Part shown: positions 1-6,469 of the stretch, piece by piece
Numbering within the stretch: the stretch's first letter is position 1
Layout of the letters: each line of letters begins with the position of its first letter
Assembly: GCA_033763575.1 (NCBI GenBank)
Contig: JANRKF010000025.1
Coordinates: 1-39,544, forward strand
DNA: 39,544 nucleotides
From: JANRKF01 sp033763575
Lineage (GTDB): Bacteria; Pseudomonadota; Alphaproteobacteria; Rickettsiales; SXRF01
Direction of reading: 5' to 3'
Made by a program: the position numbers and the translations under genes
Notes under the pieces: generated by a model
What the model was told of the DNA's origin: nothing
Seen by the model: the letters and a program-made list of their open reading frames with translations, nothing else
Databases searched by the model: none

Positions 1-57
1 GACTTAAAATCCCTCGTTCGCAAGAATGTGCCGGTTCGAGTCCGGCCGCGAGCACCA
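1..57 (+). tRNA. tRNA-Leu(UAA), 3' part only
   Basis: The window opens inside a tRNA. The anticodon loop CTTAAAA (anticodon TAA) is followed by a long class II variable arm, a T arm with GCCGG and CCGGC stems around TTCGAGT, the 3' acceptor strand CGCGAGC, discriminator A and an encoded CCA. The anticodon side and variable arm resemble bacterial tRNA-Leu(UAA). The 5' half lies outside the window, so acceptor pairing cannot be checked. Confidence 0.87.
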
Positions 58-86
58 CTAAAAAAGCCACCTTTGGGTGGTTTTTT
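41..86 (+). repeat. tRNA-end direct repeats, left copy (att-like)
   Basis: Two overlapping repeats start here. Bases 41-59 (tRNA T stem to CCA plus CT) recur exactly at 196-214. Bases 52-86 (last acceptor bases, CCA and the whole terminator) recur exactly, 35 of 35, at 1276-1310. Repetition of a tRNA 3' end is what site-specific integration into a tRNA gene leaves behind. No integrase gene is seen in the window. Confidence 0.8.
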
Positions 87-87
87 T
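60..87 (+). terminator. Rho-independent terminator of tRNA-Leu
   Basis: A CCACC/GGTGG stem with a TTTG loop is preceded by an A tract and followed by seven T, directly after the tRNA CCA end. An identical copy lies at 1284-1310. Confidence 0.85.
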
Positions 88-144
88 AGTGGCATTGGGC
101 ATTCGGACAAGAACCAAAGGTTCGGCATTTTTTCAGTAGAAAAA

Positions 145-196
145 ATTGACGGCGTCGCCGCCCGAAGGGCGCGTAGCCAGCAGGAGCAGCGTCAAT
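145..196. repeat. Palindromic element of about 52 bp
   Basis: The outer arms ATTGACG (145-151) and CGTCAAT (190-196) are exact inverted repeats. Inside lies a GC-rich hairpin, CGCCC-GAA-GGGCG. It sits exactly between the tRNA terminator region and the second tRNA-end copy. No coding function is apparent. It resembles small mobile palindromic repeats, but no family is assigned. Confidence 0.6.
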
Positions 197-214
197 CCGG
201 CCGCGAGCACCACT
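196..214 (+). repeat. Second copy of the tRNA-Leu 3' end (19 bp)
   Basis: This is an exact copy of bases 41-59, including the CCA. It sits directly after a palindromic element and about 75 bases before the nuclease gene. After it comes a degenerate T-arm-like stretch around 238-256. It may be an internal attachment scar. Confidence 0.75.
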
Positions 215-288
215 TCGGAAGTAGCTGTTTGTAAAACGGCTCGAGTCCGCGCCGGCTAAAGATTGGCGGCGGTTCTAGGTTTGATAAA

Positions 289-1187
289 TTGTTCGATATC
301 CAATTTGACCGCTCACAAATAGAACGTATAATCTTCAATAGGCTAAGTGGTTCTAGCCTAACTTTACCCCAGCAAGTAATAGAGAGCGTTTTGCGTTTTG
401 CTTTGGTCAATGATGAACGAGTTGAAGCTGCCCCCAAATTGAAAGGGCAATGCCCTGGCTGCTGGCAGCCAGTTAGTGCTATATGTGGAACACAAAGAAT
501 CTGGCATTGGAGACATAATACCAAGGTTGCCTGCGACAAATGGTGGGAGACAGAGACACAGTGGCATCGTGATTGGAAAAAAATTTTCCAGCAGAATGGC
601 AGGAATTTATTCAGCATGACCAATCAGGCGAGAAACATATTGCAGATATACGCACTAAACTTGGTCTCGTGATTGAGTTTCAGCGTTCGCATCTTGACCC
701 ACAAGAGCTTGCCAAACGCGAGAGTTTTTACCAGAATATGGTCTGGGTTGTCGACGGCACTCGCCTAAAGAAGCCTTATGAGAAATTTCTAAAAGGAAAA
801 AAAGGCTTTAGACCTACAGATACGGAAGGATTATTTTATGTTGCCTCTCCCGAAGCGTGCTTTCCCGCTAATTGGCTTCAAAGCTCAGTTCCTATTTTTC
901 TTGATTTTCTAGGCGTTGCTCCCATCCATTCCCCAGATGAGACACGCGAACTTCTTTGGTGCTTGCTTCCGGAGCGAATTGAAAGAAGTGCCCTAGTCTA
1001 TGCGATGCCCCGCAAAGACTTTGTTGAGAAATCTTCCAATGAATCCAAATTACTTCAAGATATTGTGAGCTGCTCTGCGCAAATCATTCGACAGTCACGT
1101 GAAGCAAAAGAGGCAGAAACAATAGAAGGTTGGAAAAGATACATAGAGGAAAAATATCACCCGCAGCGGCGACATCGGAGATTATAG
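289..1187 (+). pseudogene. CoiA-like competence nuclease, frameshifted
   Basis: Two overlapping reading frames together give one protein similar to the CoiA-like family. The first (from TTG at 289) carries a CPGC cysteine pair, an HWRH motif and CDKWWETETQWHRDWK. The second (from about 573 to 1187) continues with GEKHIADIRT, IEFQRS and FYQNMVWVVDG, the PD-(D/E)XK nuclease-like core with likely catalytic Asp and Glu-x-Gln. The switch falls at a run of seven A (577-583), and one extra A would restore a single frame. No good ribosome binding site precedes 289 and the frame is open further upstream, so the 5' end may be truncated. The gene is AT-rich and lies inside the tRNA-Leu repeats, consistent with acquisition. 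It may be a pseudogene, a slippage-expressed gene or a sequencing error. Confidence 0.75.
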
Positions 1188-1275
1188 GGCGCAGATAAAA
1201 AACTGTTCGAACACTTCCAATCCTCTATAACCCTGATAAACTCCCAAATCCGGTTCGAACTTTTTCCGCGCTGGT

Positions 1276-1310
1276 GCACCACTAAAAAAGCCACCTTTGG
1301 GTGGTTTTTT
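1276..1310 (+). repeat. Right copy of the tRNA end and terminator (35 bp)
   Basis: This is an exact copy of bases 52-86: acceptor end, CCA and terminator hairpin (CCACC 1291-1295, GGTGG 1300-1304, T tract to 1310). Just upstream, around 1250, a CCGGTTCGAA stretch looks like a degenerate T arm. The copy bounds the right side of the nuclease-bearing insert and could also terminate transcription of that gene. Confidence 0.8.
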
Positions 1311-1376
1311 AGGACTCGGTATGATTATTGCATATTTTTCATGGGGGTTATTTCAACATCAACCAGGAAGGTATCT

Positions 1377-1787
1377 ATGATCAACGCCTCTGCCGCCATT
1401 TCTACTCCAACCACCCAAGCCACACAAAATAAACAGCCTGCTACCGAAAAAGGCGATTTCTCAAGCGCCTTGGCTAGCAGCAATATTCTTTTTGAACTCA
1501 GCAGCAGTCTTTTAGATAGTATTTTAAAATCACGGAAGAACGATAATAGCGCGGATGCATCGAGTCTTTCCCCCCTCTTTCCCTTCTCATCGGATTTTGA
1601 AGCGACATTCGGCACCAGCGGTCCGCTGCCTGCTTTTATTAATGAGGTCAGCGCCAGACTGCATTTAACCGCCGAACAGAACCAAGCGCTCCAAAACATT
1701 GCCATACGAAACAAGGATATTACCAAGACACCGGAAAACGTGCAGAAGCTCTCAGCCGAGCTGAAAGCCGCCGGCATCGGGGTGTAG
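1377..1787 (+). CDS. Hypothetical protein, 136 aa
   Basis: I do not recognise this protein. The ATG at 1377 is preceded by AGGAAG with good spacing, which decides it over the in-frame ATG at 1341. The N-terminal 45 residues are rich in Ser, Thr, Ala and Gln and probably disordered. The C-terminal part (HLTAEQNQALQNIAIRN and on) is predicted amphipathic helix. There is no signal peptide or membrane segment. It is the first gene after the tRNA-Leu repeat. A weak GGGCGC/GCGCCC inverted repeat at 1810-1841 follows it. Confidence 0.6.
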   Translation: MINASAAISTPTTQATQNKQPATEKGDFSSALASSNILFELSSSLLDSILKSRKNDNSADASSLSPLFPFSSDFEATFGTSGPLPAFINEVSARLHLTAEQNQALQNIAIRNKDITKTPENVQKLSAELKAAGIGV

Positions 1788-1978
1788 CCTAAAAAGCATG
1801 TGAGCTATTGGGCGCTTTATACTTGCTTGTATATCGCGCCCCAGATTTCGTCCATTTAAATGAACCTGCCCGGCGCAATATGCAGCGCGAAAAAGAAATA
1901 CTCACCTCTGGCAAATCTTTCAGCGGCCACGGCAAGGCATGATTGGTGTTTAGCTGCATTTAATGCTATGCTGACTGT

Positions 1979-2320
1979 ATGAGACTGCATTCGCTTCCCT
2001 CGCGTTTTTTCCTGATGTTGCTGGCGCTTTGCTTCACCCTGAGCACAGCAGCCGCCGGACAAACGTGTTTCAGCGTCCAAAAGCCTGCGCAAGCCGAGGC
2101 TATGATGGATTGCCACAAGGCCGCCCAGGATACCACTCAAAAAACCGAGAAGAATTGCTGCCAGGATTTTTCCTGTCCGAAATGTTTTTCTGCACCACCT
2201 GCCACCACCGCGCGCCTAGGCCTTAGCGATTGGCAAGCAAGCATGAGAATTTCTTCCTTCGCCCATACTCTATTTCATTATTTTCCCGACACGCCACAAC
2301 GGCCTCCTAAGACCGCCTGA
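1979..2320 (+). CDS. Secreted Cys-rich protein, 113 aa
   Basis: A Sec-type signal is visible: a basic start (MRLHSLPSRF), the hydrophobic run FLMLLALCFTLS and a likely cleavage near AAA/AG around residue 26. The mature part has a Cys/His cluster, MDCHKAA, then KNCCQDFSCPKCFSA, suggesting metal binding or disulfides. The C-terminal 40 residues have no recognised motif. A second Cys-rich exported protein follows 48 bases downstream on the same strand, so the two may be one operon. A role in metal handling is inferred only from composition and neighbours. Confidence 0.6.
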   Translation: MRLHSLPSRFFLMLLALCFTLSTAAAGQTCFSVQKPAQAEAMMDCHKAAQDTTQKTEKNCCQDFSCPKCFSAPPATTARLGLSDWQASMRISSFAHTLFHYFPDTPQRPPKTA

Positions 2321-2368
2321 TTTCTATCTATCTCGATAATATTGAAATCATTACGTTAGGAGTATTCT

Positions 2369-2572
2369 ATGTTTAAGAAATTAGTCCCATTACTTGGCAT
2401 TATTTTATTGAGCGCCTGTGCACCGGTATCTGCACCTACGATGTGCACAATGCCATGTTGCGAAAAATGCAGCTGCTGTGCAGATGGTCAATGTGCCTGT
2501 TGCAAAGAAAAAGGGTCGCAATGCCCCAAATGCATTAAAGGCGAAGCAAAACTTAAAACCAAACATCACTAA
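2369..2572 (+). CDS. Cys-rich lipoprotein, metallothionein-like, 67 aa
   Basis: The ATG follows a TAGGAG ribosome binding site. Residues 1-17 form a lipoprotein signal ending in the lipobox LSAC, so Cys17 would be lipidated and membrane anchored. The mature part is short and very rich in Cys (CTMPCCEKCSCC, CACC, CPKC), with a basic Lys-rich tail ending in HH. This pattern suggests metal chelation at the cell surface or in the periplasm. No named family is recognised. A strong terminator follows at 2586. Confidence 0.75.
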   Translation: MFKKLVPLLGIILLSACAPVSAPTMCTMPCCEKCSCCADGQCACCKEKGSQCPKCIKGEAKLKTKHH

Positions 2573-2585
2573 TCACTAAAGCAAG

Positions 2586-2620
2586 ATCCGGCAGCTATAT
2601 CACTAGCTGCCGGATTTATT
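2586..2620. terminator. Bidirectional terminator between convergent genes
   Basis: A perfect 12-bp stem, ATCCGGCAGCTA (2586-2597) with TAGCTGCCGGAT (2604-2615), has a six-base loop and is followed by TTATTTT. It lies between the lipoprotein gene (plus) and the CnrX-like gene (minus). Confidence 0.88.
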
Positions 2621-2635
2621 TTCCCGCCTTGAAAA

Positions 2636-3088
2636 TCAATCTTTAGGTTTCGGCGGCGGTGGGCCGCGATGCGGCGGCGGACGGCGCAATTGCTTGGCCA
2701 TAATCCGGCGCTCTTCTTGTGTGGATTCTTTTGCTAGTGCGGCCATCTCATCAATCATTTGCCGGCGGCTTTTCGGAAACAGTACATCCAATTCTTTGGA
2801 TTTCGTAATGAATGCACGCTCATCGAATTCAGGCGCTTCCAGAATCGCAATCATATCCTTACGCAAGCTGCGCGCCTGCTTTGCATCTTCGGCCATGCGC
2901 TTGCGGCTTTTTTGCATAATGGTTTCTAATTGTTCGCGCTTGGCAGCAGGCAAATTATCCAGCGCTTGCCTCTCTTCTTTACTATCCGGCAAAGGAGGTG
3001 GCGGCATCATCCGGCCCGCTATAAACCCTACCAGCAATAGATTCACTACCACCGAGCCGGCCAATATCCAGTTCCTATAGTTTTTCAT
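2636..3088 (-). CDS. Periplasmic metal-sensor / Spy-like protein
   Basis: 150 aa. A single N-terminal membrane anchor (WILAGSVVVNLLLVGFIAG, about residues 7-25) is followed by a proline patch and a long charged helical region with LPAAKREQLETIM and ESTQEERRIMAKQL, typical of the heavy-metal-resistance (CnrX/Spy/CpxP-like) helical-hairpin family. The tail is Pro-rich. Its start overlaps the end of the anti-sigma-like gene by four bases, so the two are translationally coupled. In CnrYXH-type systems such a protein senses metal and works through a membrane anti-sigma factor. That role is inferred from family and context. Confidence 0.72.
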   Translation of the reverse strand: MKNYRNWILAGSVVVNLLLVGFIAGRMMPPPPLPDSKEERQALDNLPAAKREQLETIMQKSRKRMAEDAKQARSLRKDMIAILEAPEFDERAFITKSKELDVLFPKSRRQMIDEMAALAKESTQEERRIMAKQLRRPPPHRGPPPPKPKD

Positions 3089-3498
3089 ATCATTTCGCTC
3101 ATATCATAAAAGAAGTTGCTTGAGTCTTGTTCCGTGGTGGTTGCCGGTTGCGATGCCCATCCTAATACAAACCCTAACGCAATCACACTTGCCAGCGTGT
3201 AGGCAGGCCTTGGAATGGGAAAAGACAACATAAAATTTTTAATGGCTTCAGCTAACTGGGCTTTTGCACTGACCACCGGTATGTGTGTATAGGCAGCAGC
3301 TATAATACGCGCGGCAAAATCGGGATTATCAGCAGGTACGGGGCGCTGGGCGGCTGCTTCAAAGGCGCGTTCCCGTGCAAATAATTCCGCCAACTGCGCA
3401 TCCGCATCAACAGCAGCATAAGACTTCTTGCACAATGTCTTCTGCTTCCTGTACCTAGCTGATAAAGTGAAACGCCAAGCGGCGAAATTTTGGCGCAT
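3085..3498 (-). CDS. Anti-sigma factor-like membrane protein
   Basis: The open frame covers 137 codons, but residues 1 to about 27 read DNA that, in another frame, encodes sigma region 2. The native start is therefore unclear; TTG codons at about 3435 or 3393 are possible. The recognisable part runs from DADAQLAELFARERAFEAAA through DNPDFAARIIAAA to a single membrane segment (YTLASVIALGFVLGWAS, about residues 99-115). A cytoplasmic helical N-terminus plus one membrane helix is the usual anti-sigma layout. It lies between the sigma remnant and the CnrX-like gene. With its partner sigma broken, it may be a decaying relic. Confidence 0.55.
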   Translation of the reverse strand: MRQNFAAWRFTLSARYRKQKTLCKKSYAAVDADAQLAELFARERAFEAAAQRPVPADNPDFAARIIAAAYTHIPVVSAKAQLAEAIKNFMLSFPIPRPAYTLASVIALGFVLGWASQPATTTEQDSSNFFYDMSEMI

Positions 3499-3601
3499 GG
3501 CGTTTCACTAATTCCGCAAAAGCCGCATGGTTATGGGATTGTTGGAGCAACTCCATCAACGCCTCATCCGTCATAGTCGTTACAGTCGTGATGGATTCCA
3601 T
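3407..3601 (-). pseudogene. ECF sigma factor remnant (region 2 only)
   Basis: Read from ATG 3601, the frame gives MTDEALMELLQQS, then AFAELVKRHAPKFRRLAFHF, which matches sigma-70 family region 2.1-2.2. An in-frame TAG at 3455-3457 interrupts it. The same frame then continues VQEAEDIVQEVL, the conserved region 2.2 motif, before TGA at 3407-3409. Regions 3 and 4 are missing, and the sequence runs directly into the anti-sigma-like gene in another frame. Best explained as a nonsense mutation plus an internal deletion that removed the second half of the sigma gene. Confidence 0.75.
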
Positions 3602-3627
3602 GCGACTTGTTGTGATCTATGCGCTAC

Positions 3628-3918
3628 TTAGTCATGCTTAGCTTTTTCGCGCAGCGCTTTCTTTTTTTGATGGAAGTCTTTTACTTCATCTTTTGTCAAT
3701 TTTCCATCCTTGTTGGTATCTACTTCGTCGAAGTGTTTTTCGTGAAAAGCCTGAGATTCAGCTTTGGTCACGCTGCCATCACTATTAGTGTCCATATCTT
3801 GGAATATTTTGCCATGACGTGGACCTTTGCCACCTTTGTCACCATCTGGGCCGTCATTGGCGAACGCAGGTTGTGCCAACATAAGAATGCAAACTGATGA
3901 TAATAGGATCTTTTTCAT
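3628..3918 (-). CDS. Secreted EF-hand calcium-binding protein, 96 aa
   Basis: The start at 3918 (MKKILLSS) is chosen because GGAG precedes it with good spacing; an in-frame ATG at 3945 lacks one. A signal peptide (KKILLSSVCILMLAQPAFA) leads into a Gly/Lys/Asp-rich linker and two EF-hand loops, DMDTNSDGSVTKAE and DEVDTNKDGKLTKDE, each with acidic residues at the expected ligand positions. The C-terminus is Lys-rich. The protein probably binds Ca2+ in the periplasm or outside the cell. It is in the same direction as the sigma remnant just downstream. Confidence 0.82.
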   Translation of the reverse strand: MKKILLSSVCILMLAQPAFANDGPDGDKGGKGPRHGKIFQDMDTNSDGSVTKAESQAFHEKHFDEVDTNKDGKLTKDEVKDFHQKKKALREKAKHD

Positions 3919-4019
3919 AGAATTCTCCGTTTCAAAAATCAGCACGTTATTGCGCTGTCATAGATGATACGGATGAGAAAGGAAAAATCTTCGCGGGCTG
4001 GATAAAATAACTATGCACC

Positions 4020-4047
4020 CTTTCTCCCTACTCGCGCAGGGAGAAAG
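4020..4047. other. Inverted repeat, 10-bp stem
   Basis: CTTTCTCCCT (4020-4029) and AGGGAGAAAG (4038-4047) form a perfect stem with an eight-base loop. It lies just downstream of the small membrane protein gene on the minus strand. There is no T tract after it in that direction, so it is at best a weak terminator or an RNA-stabilising hairpin. Confidence 0.5.
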
Positions 4048-4067
4048 AAATGCACAGCCCCGTCTCG

Positions 4068-4289
4068 CTAGCTCCAGAAAACGAGCCAAGCGAGGCCAGC
4101 AATCAGCAGAATGCAGATGGCAGTGAGAATCCACCACCAGCCGCCTGCCATCCCCGCAACAAAGCCGACAAACGCCAAAATACAGCTCAGGAAGAAGAAT
4201 GCTTCTCCATCGCTCATAGGCGGCGGCGGGCCTTGTTCCCTCCTCTTTTTAGCTGCTGCAGCCATCAGGAGAATCGGGACAACGGACAT
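4068..4289 (-). CDS. Small two-helix membrane protein, 73 aa
   Basis: A strong ribosome binding site (GGAGGTGT) precedes ATG 4289. The protein has a hydrophobic start (MSVVPILLMAAAA), a basic/proline stretch (KKRREQGPPPPMSDGE) and two closely spaced membrane helices (FFFLSCILAFVGFVAGMAG and WWWILTAICILLIAGLAWLV). The family is not recognised. The start signal and clean membrane pattern make it a real gene. A Fur-box-like sequence lies about 140 bases upstream of its start. Confidence 0.7.
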   Translation of the reverse strand: MSVVPILLMAAAAKKRREQGPPPPMSDGEAFFFLSCILAFVGFVAGMAGGWWWILTAICILLIAGLAWLVFWS

Positions 4290-4426
4290 GAGACACCTCC
4301 TTAGATGTCACGGGCATAAAGCCCAGATTAGATACCCGCAAAGCAGGTAGCACGTGAAAAATCACAGATGCACTTTCCATTATAGTGCAAAAGGGTTAAT
4401 AAGTGGAAATATCCGTATAACTATTT

Positions 4427-4439
4427 GATAATGATTATT
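4427..4439. promoter_or_regulatory. Fur-box-like sequence
   Basis: GATAATGATTATT; its complement AATAATCATTATC matches 12 of 13 bases of the right part of the classical Fur box. It overlaps the stop codon of the Dabb gene and lies upstream of the small membrane protein gene at 4289. No clear -35/-10 pair is seen beside it, so function is uncertain. Confidence 0.35.
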
Positions 4440-4725
4440 TTTTTGATTCAAAATCGACGGCGATGCGTACATCGCGTAGCGGGCGGACGATGGCAATCGC
4501 CTCTGCATAAAACGTATGCTGCTTGTAGCGCTCTAGCGCTTCGAAGCTATCAAATTCACTATAGACGATAATATCGATTTCTTGTGACAGGCCGTCACGC
4601 TTGCTATTGCGCGCCACCTCAAAAAAGCGCGATTCCGGAATGCTGCCCAGCTTGGCCAGTGCCGTCTCGATGACAGCCACATCGGCGAGATTTTTAGCAC
4701 TGAATAAAACGATATGACGAATCAT
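4435..4725 (-). CDS. Dabb-family stress-responsive protein, 96 aa
   Basis: The start MIRHIVLFS at 4725 is preceded by AGAAGGAA, so it is preferred over an in-frame ATG at 4746. The N-terminal IRHIVLFSAKN, the central DIIVYSEFDSFEALERYKQHTFYAEAI and the C-terminal VRPLRDVRIAVDF follow the dimeric alpha/beta-barrel (Dabb) fold. Members are small ferredoxin-like dimers with varied or unknown roles. A distinct substrate cannot be read from the sequence. It is a monocistronic-looking gene, divergent from the large gene at 4821. Confidence 0.75.
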   Translation of the reverse strand: MIRHIVLFSAKNLADVAVIETALAKLGSIPESRFFEVARNSKRDGLSQEIDIIVYSEFDSFEALERYKQHTFYAEAIAIVRPLRDVRIAVDFESKK

Positions 4726-4820
4726 GAGCATTCCTTCTAAAAGCAAGACGGTATTACAATTTTACTTGCCACGAGTCAATGTCATGGGCAGCATAGATGG
4801 ATAACCCCCCGTAACATGTC

Positions 4821-6050
4821 ATGTCCCATAGCCTATACGACGTCACCTACAAGCGCTATCGCCTGGAAAAAAAGCTCAAGCCGGCCGAGGAAGCGCTCGC
4901 CAAGGCGCTAGTGGCGTCGGGGAAAATGCGCCTGGATGGCGATGATGAGGCGAATTTCGTACGGCTTTTGCTGCCGCAAGAGCGGGTGAATTTTACCTTC
5001 ACCCTGCGCGAATTAAATGATGCGAATCTGCGCAAAGAGTCCCAAAAGCGCCTGCTCGATGCCTTACTGCTACGGCATGATGAAACAATCGCGCGCGAGC
5101 GTTTAATCGAATATATGCACAAAGTCGATGGCGACATGAAAAAGCGCCACCCCGTTTCCGCCAAGACCGAGTTGATGATGGCGCGTGCATTTGTGCTGTG
5201 TAATGCTCTGCCGGTGATTCACCTCATTCACAAAGAAGGCGCCGAGATTTATATCTCTTTCGGCCATTCGGTGGGTGACATGATGGATATAGCACGCTGG
5301 CAGGAAGTCGGCCGTAATAGCGGCATGCAGGCCGTCGGTGGCGGTGAGAATGCGATTTATGTCTCTTGCGGCGGCGATCCATTTTTAGAACCTGGTGAAT
5401 ATCGCCATGCCGGTGATGGCACGGCAGCACTTGCGCGGTTTATGATTATTGCTGCCCAAGAAACCGGCCATAATGGTGATATGATTCGAAACAGCCAAGG
5501 CCAGTGGGTGGGGCGTTATTCCGCCACCAACTGGGACAAAGCACCGAGCGCTAAATCAGGCCCAGCCCGCCGAGCCGATATTCATAAAACACAAGCCACT
5601 TATGATTACTGCCTACGTTATGGCGTGCGGCGCATTGCGCGGTGGGAAGAAAATTTGCAGTTCTTCCGTGAGAAGAAACTCAAAAACATGCGCCGCTTTG
5701 GGGCGTGGTTGCTTGCACGCGCCGCTTGGCAAGTATTCAAACTATTGCTTAAAAAAGGTGGGCATGGTGCGCTGTGCAAGTTGCAAAAAAGCCCCTATCC
5801 TTGCGTGCAGCTGCGCGCTTTCTTTCTTGATATGCTGGCAAACCTAACACCAGTGGCCGATGTATATAAGCGTGGCACCACCCAAGAGCAGGAAGCCATT
5901 GCCTGCATCGAGGCCACGGCGCGTGTACCGCAACAGGTGATCAAATGGGGGCATACCGCCGTGCGTCATTGCACACCTGGCCTCTATGCTTTGTATTATG
6001 GTGAGATTGTACCTGCCTGCGAGCAGGCGCTCAAACGTAGCAAAAACTAA
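4821..6050 (+). CDS. Conserved protein, possibly DUF2748-like, 409 aa
   Basis: A long soluble protein with a charged helical N-terminus (to about residue 115), a central block with a glycine-rich stretch (MQAVGGGENAIYVSCGGDPF) and QETGHNGDMIR around residue 216, then a helical C-terminal half. I recall a family of this size, DUF2748, in Rickettsiales, but the match is from memory. The QETGHNGD segment is loosely metalloprotease-like yet lacks a full HExxH, so no enzymatic role is claimed. There is no obvious ribosome binding site before ATG 4821. It converges with the next gene, and the ends overlap by four bases. Confidence 0.6.
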   Translation: MSHSLYDVTYKRYRLEKKLKPAEEALAKALVASGKMRLDGDDEANFVRLLLPQERVNFTFTLRELNDANLRKESQKRLLDALLLRHDETIARERLIEYMHKVDGDMKKRHPVSAKTELMMARAFVLCNALPVIHLIHKEGAEIYISFGHSVGDMMDIARWQEVGRNSGMQAVGGGENAIYVSCGGDPFLEPGEYRHAGDGTAALARFMIIAAQETGHNGDMIRNSQGQWVGRYSATNWDKAPSAKSGPARRADIHKTQATYDYCLRYGVRRIARWEENLQFFREKKLKNMRRFGAWLLARAAWQVFKLLLKKGGHGALCKLQKSPYPCVQLRAFFLDMLANLTPVADVYKRGTTQEQEAIACIEATARVPQQVIKWGHTAVRHCTPGLYALYYGEIVPACEQALKRSKN

Positions 6051-6445
6051 CGTAAGGCTGGTGTTTGCTCTACTTTTTTTGCCGCTTCCGCTGCCTTAGC
6101 AGTATCACGCACTTTTTTGCGCTCTTGCATGCGGGCTTGGAATTTCGCTTTGCGCTCATCGATTTTTGCGCGCTCTTCGGGCGTTGCGTTTTTATAGCGC
6201 TCCTCGCGATCGGCTTTACGCTCTGCACGCAGCGTTTTGCGCTCTTCGGGCGTCATATTCTTATAGGCTTCTTTGCGCGCCTCGATGCGCAGCTTTTTTT
6301 CTTCCGGCGACAGTTTTTGCCATTCTTCTTTGGGCAGACGATCAATGGTGGCAGGTTTTACCGATTTGGCATCTTCTGCCCAAACCAATGCAGGATTTAC
6401 CATCAATAAAAAAGCCGCAAGCAACGAGGCGCAACGAATCGTCAT
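6047..6445 (-). CDS. Secreted charged repeat protein, 132 aa
   Basis: The signal peptide (MTIRCASLLAAFLLMVNPALVWA, cleaved near residue 23) is followed by an almost wholly charged helical region. It contains a repeating unit of about 20 residues: LSPEEKKLRIEARKEAYKN, MTPEERKTLRAERKADREE, TPEERAKIDERKAKFQ. The repeats resemble periplasmic DUF3106-like or Spy-like helical proteins. A chaperone, scaffold or metal-binding role is possible but unproven. It lies downstream of the MerR gene on the same strand with a 24-base gap. Confidence 0.7.
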   Translation of the reverse strand: MTIRCASLLAAFLLMVNPALVWAEDAKSVKPATIDRLPKEEWQKLSPEEKKLRIEARKEAYKNMTPEERKTLRAERKADREERYKNATPEERAKIDERKAKFQARMQERKKVRDTAKAAEAAKKVEQTPALR

Positions 6446-6469
6446 ATAAACTCCTTGAGAGATAAAAAT

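Noticed and set aside
571..590. Programmed -1 ribosomal frameshift in the CoiA-like gene
   Set aside because: The A7 run is not in a convincing slippery-codon phase, and no clear downstream pseudoknot was seen. Mutation, sequencing error or transcription slippage are simpler.
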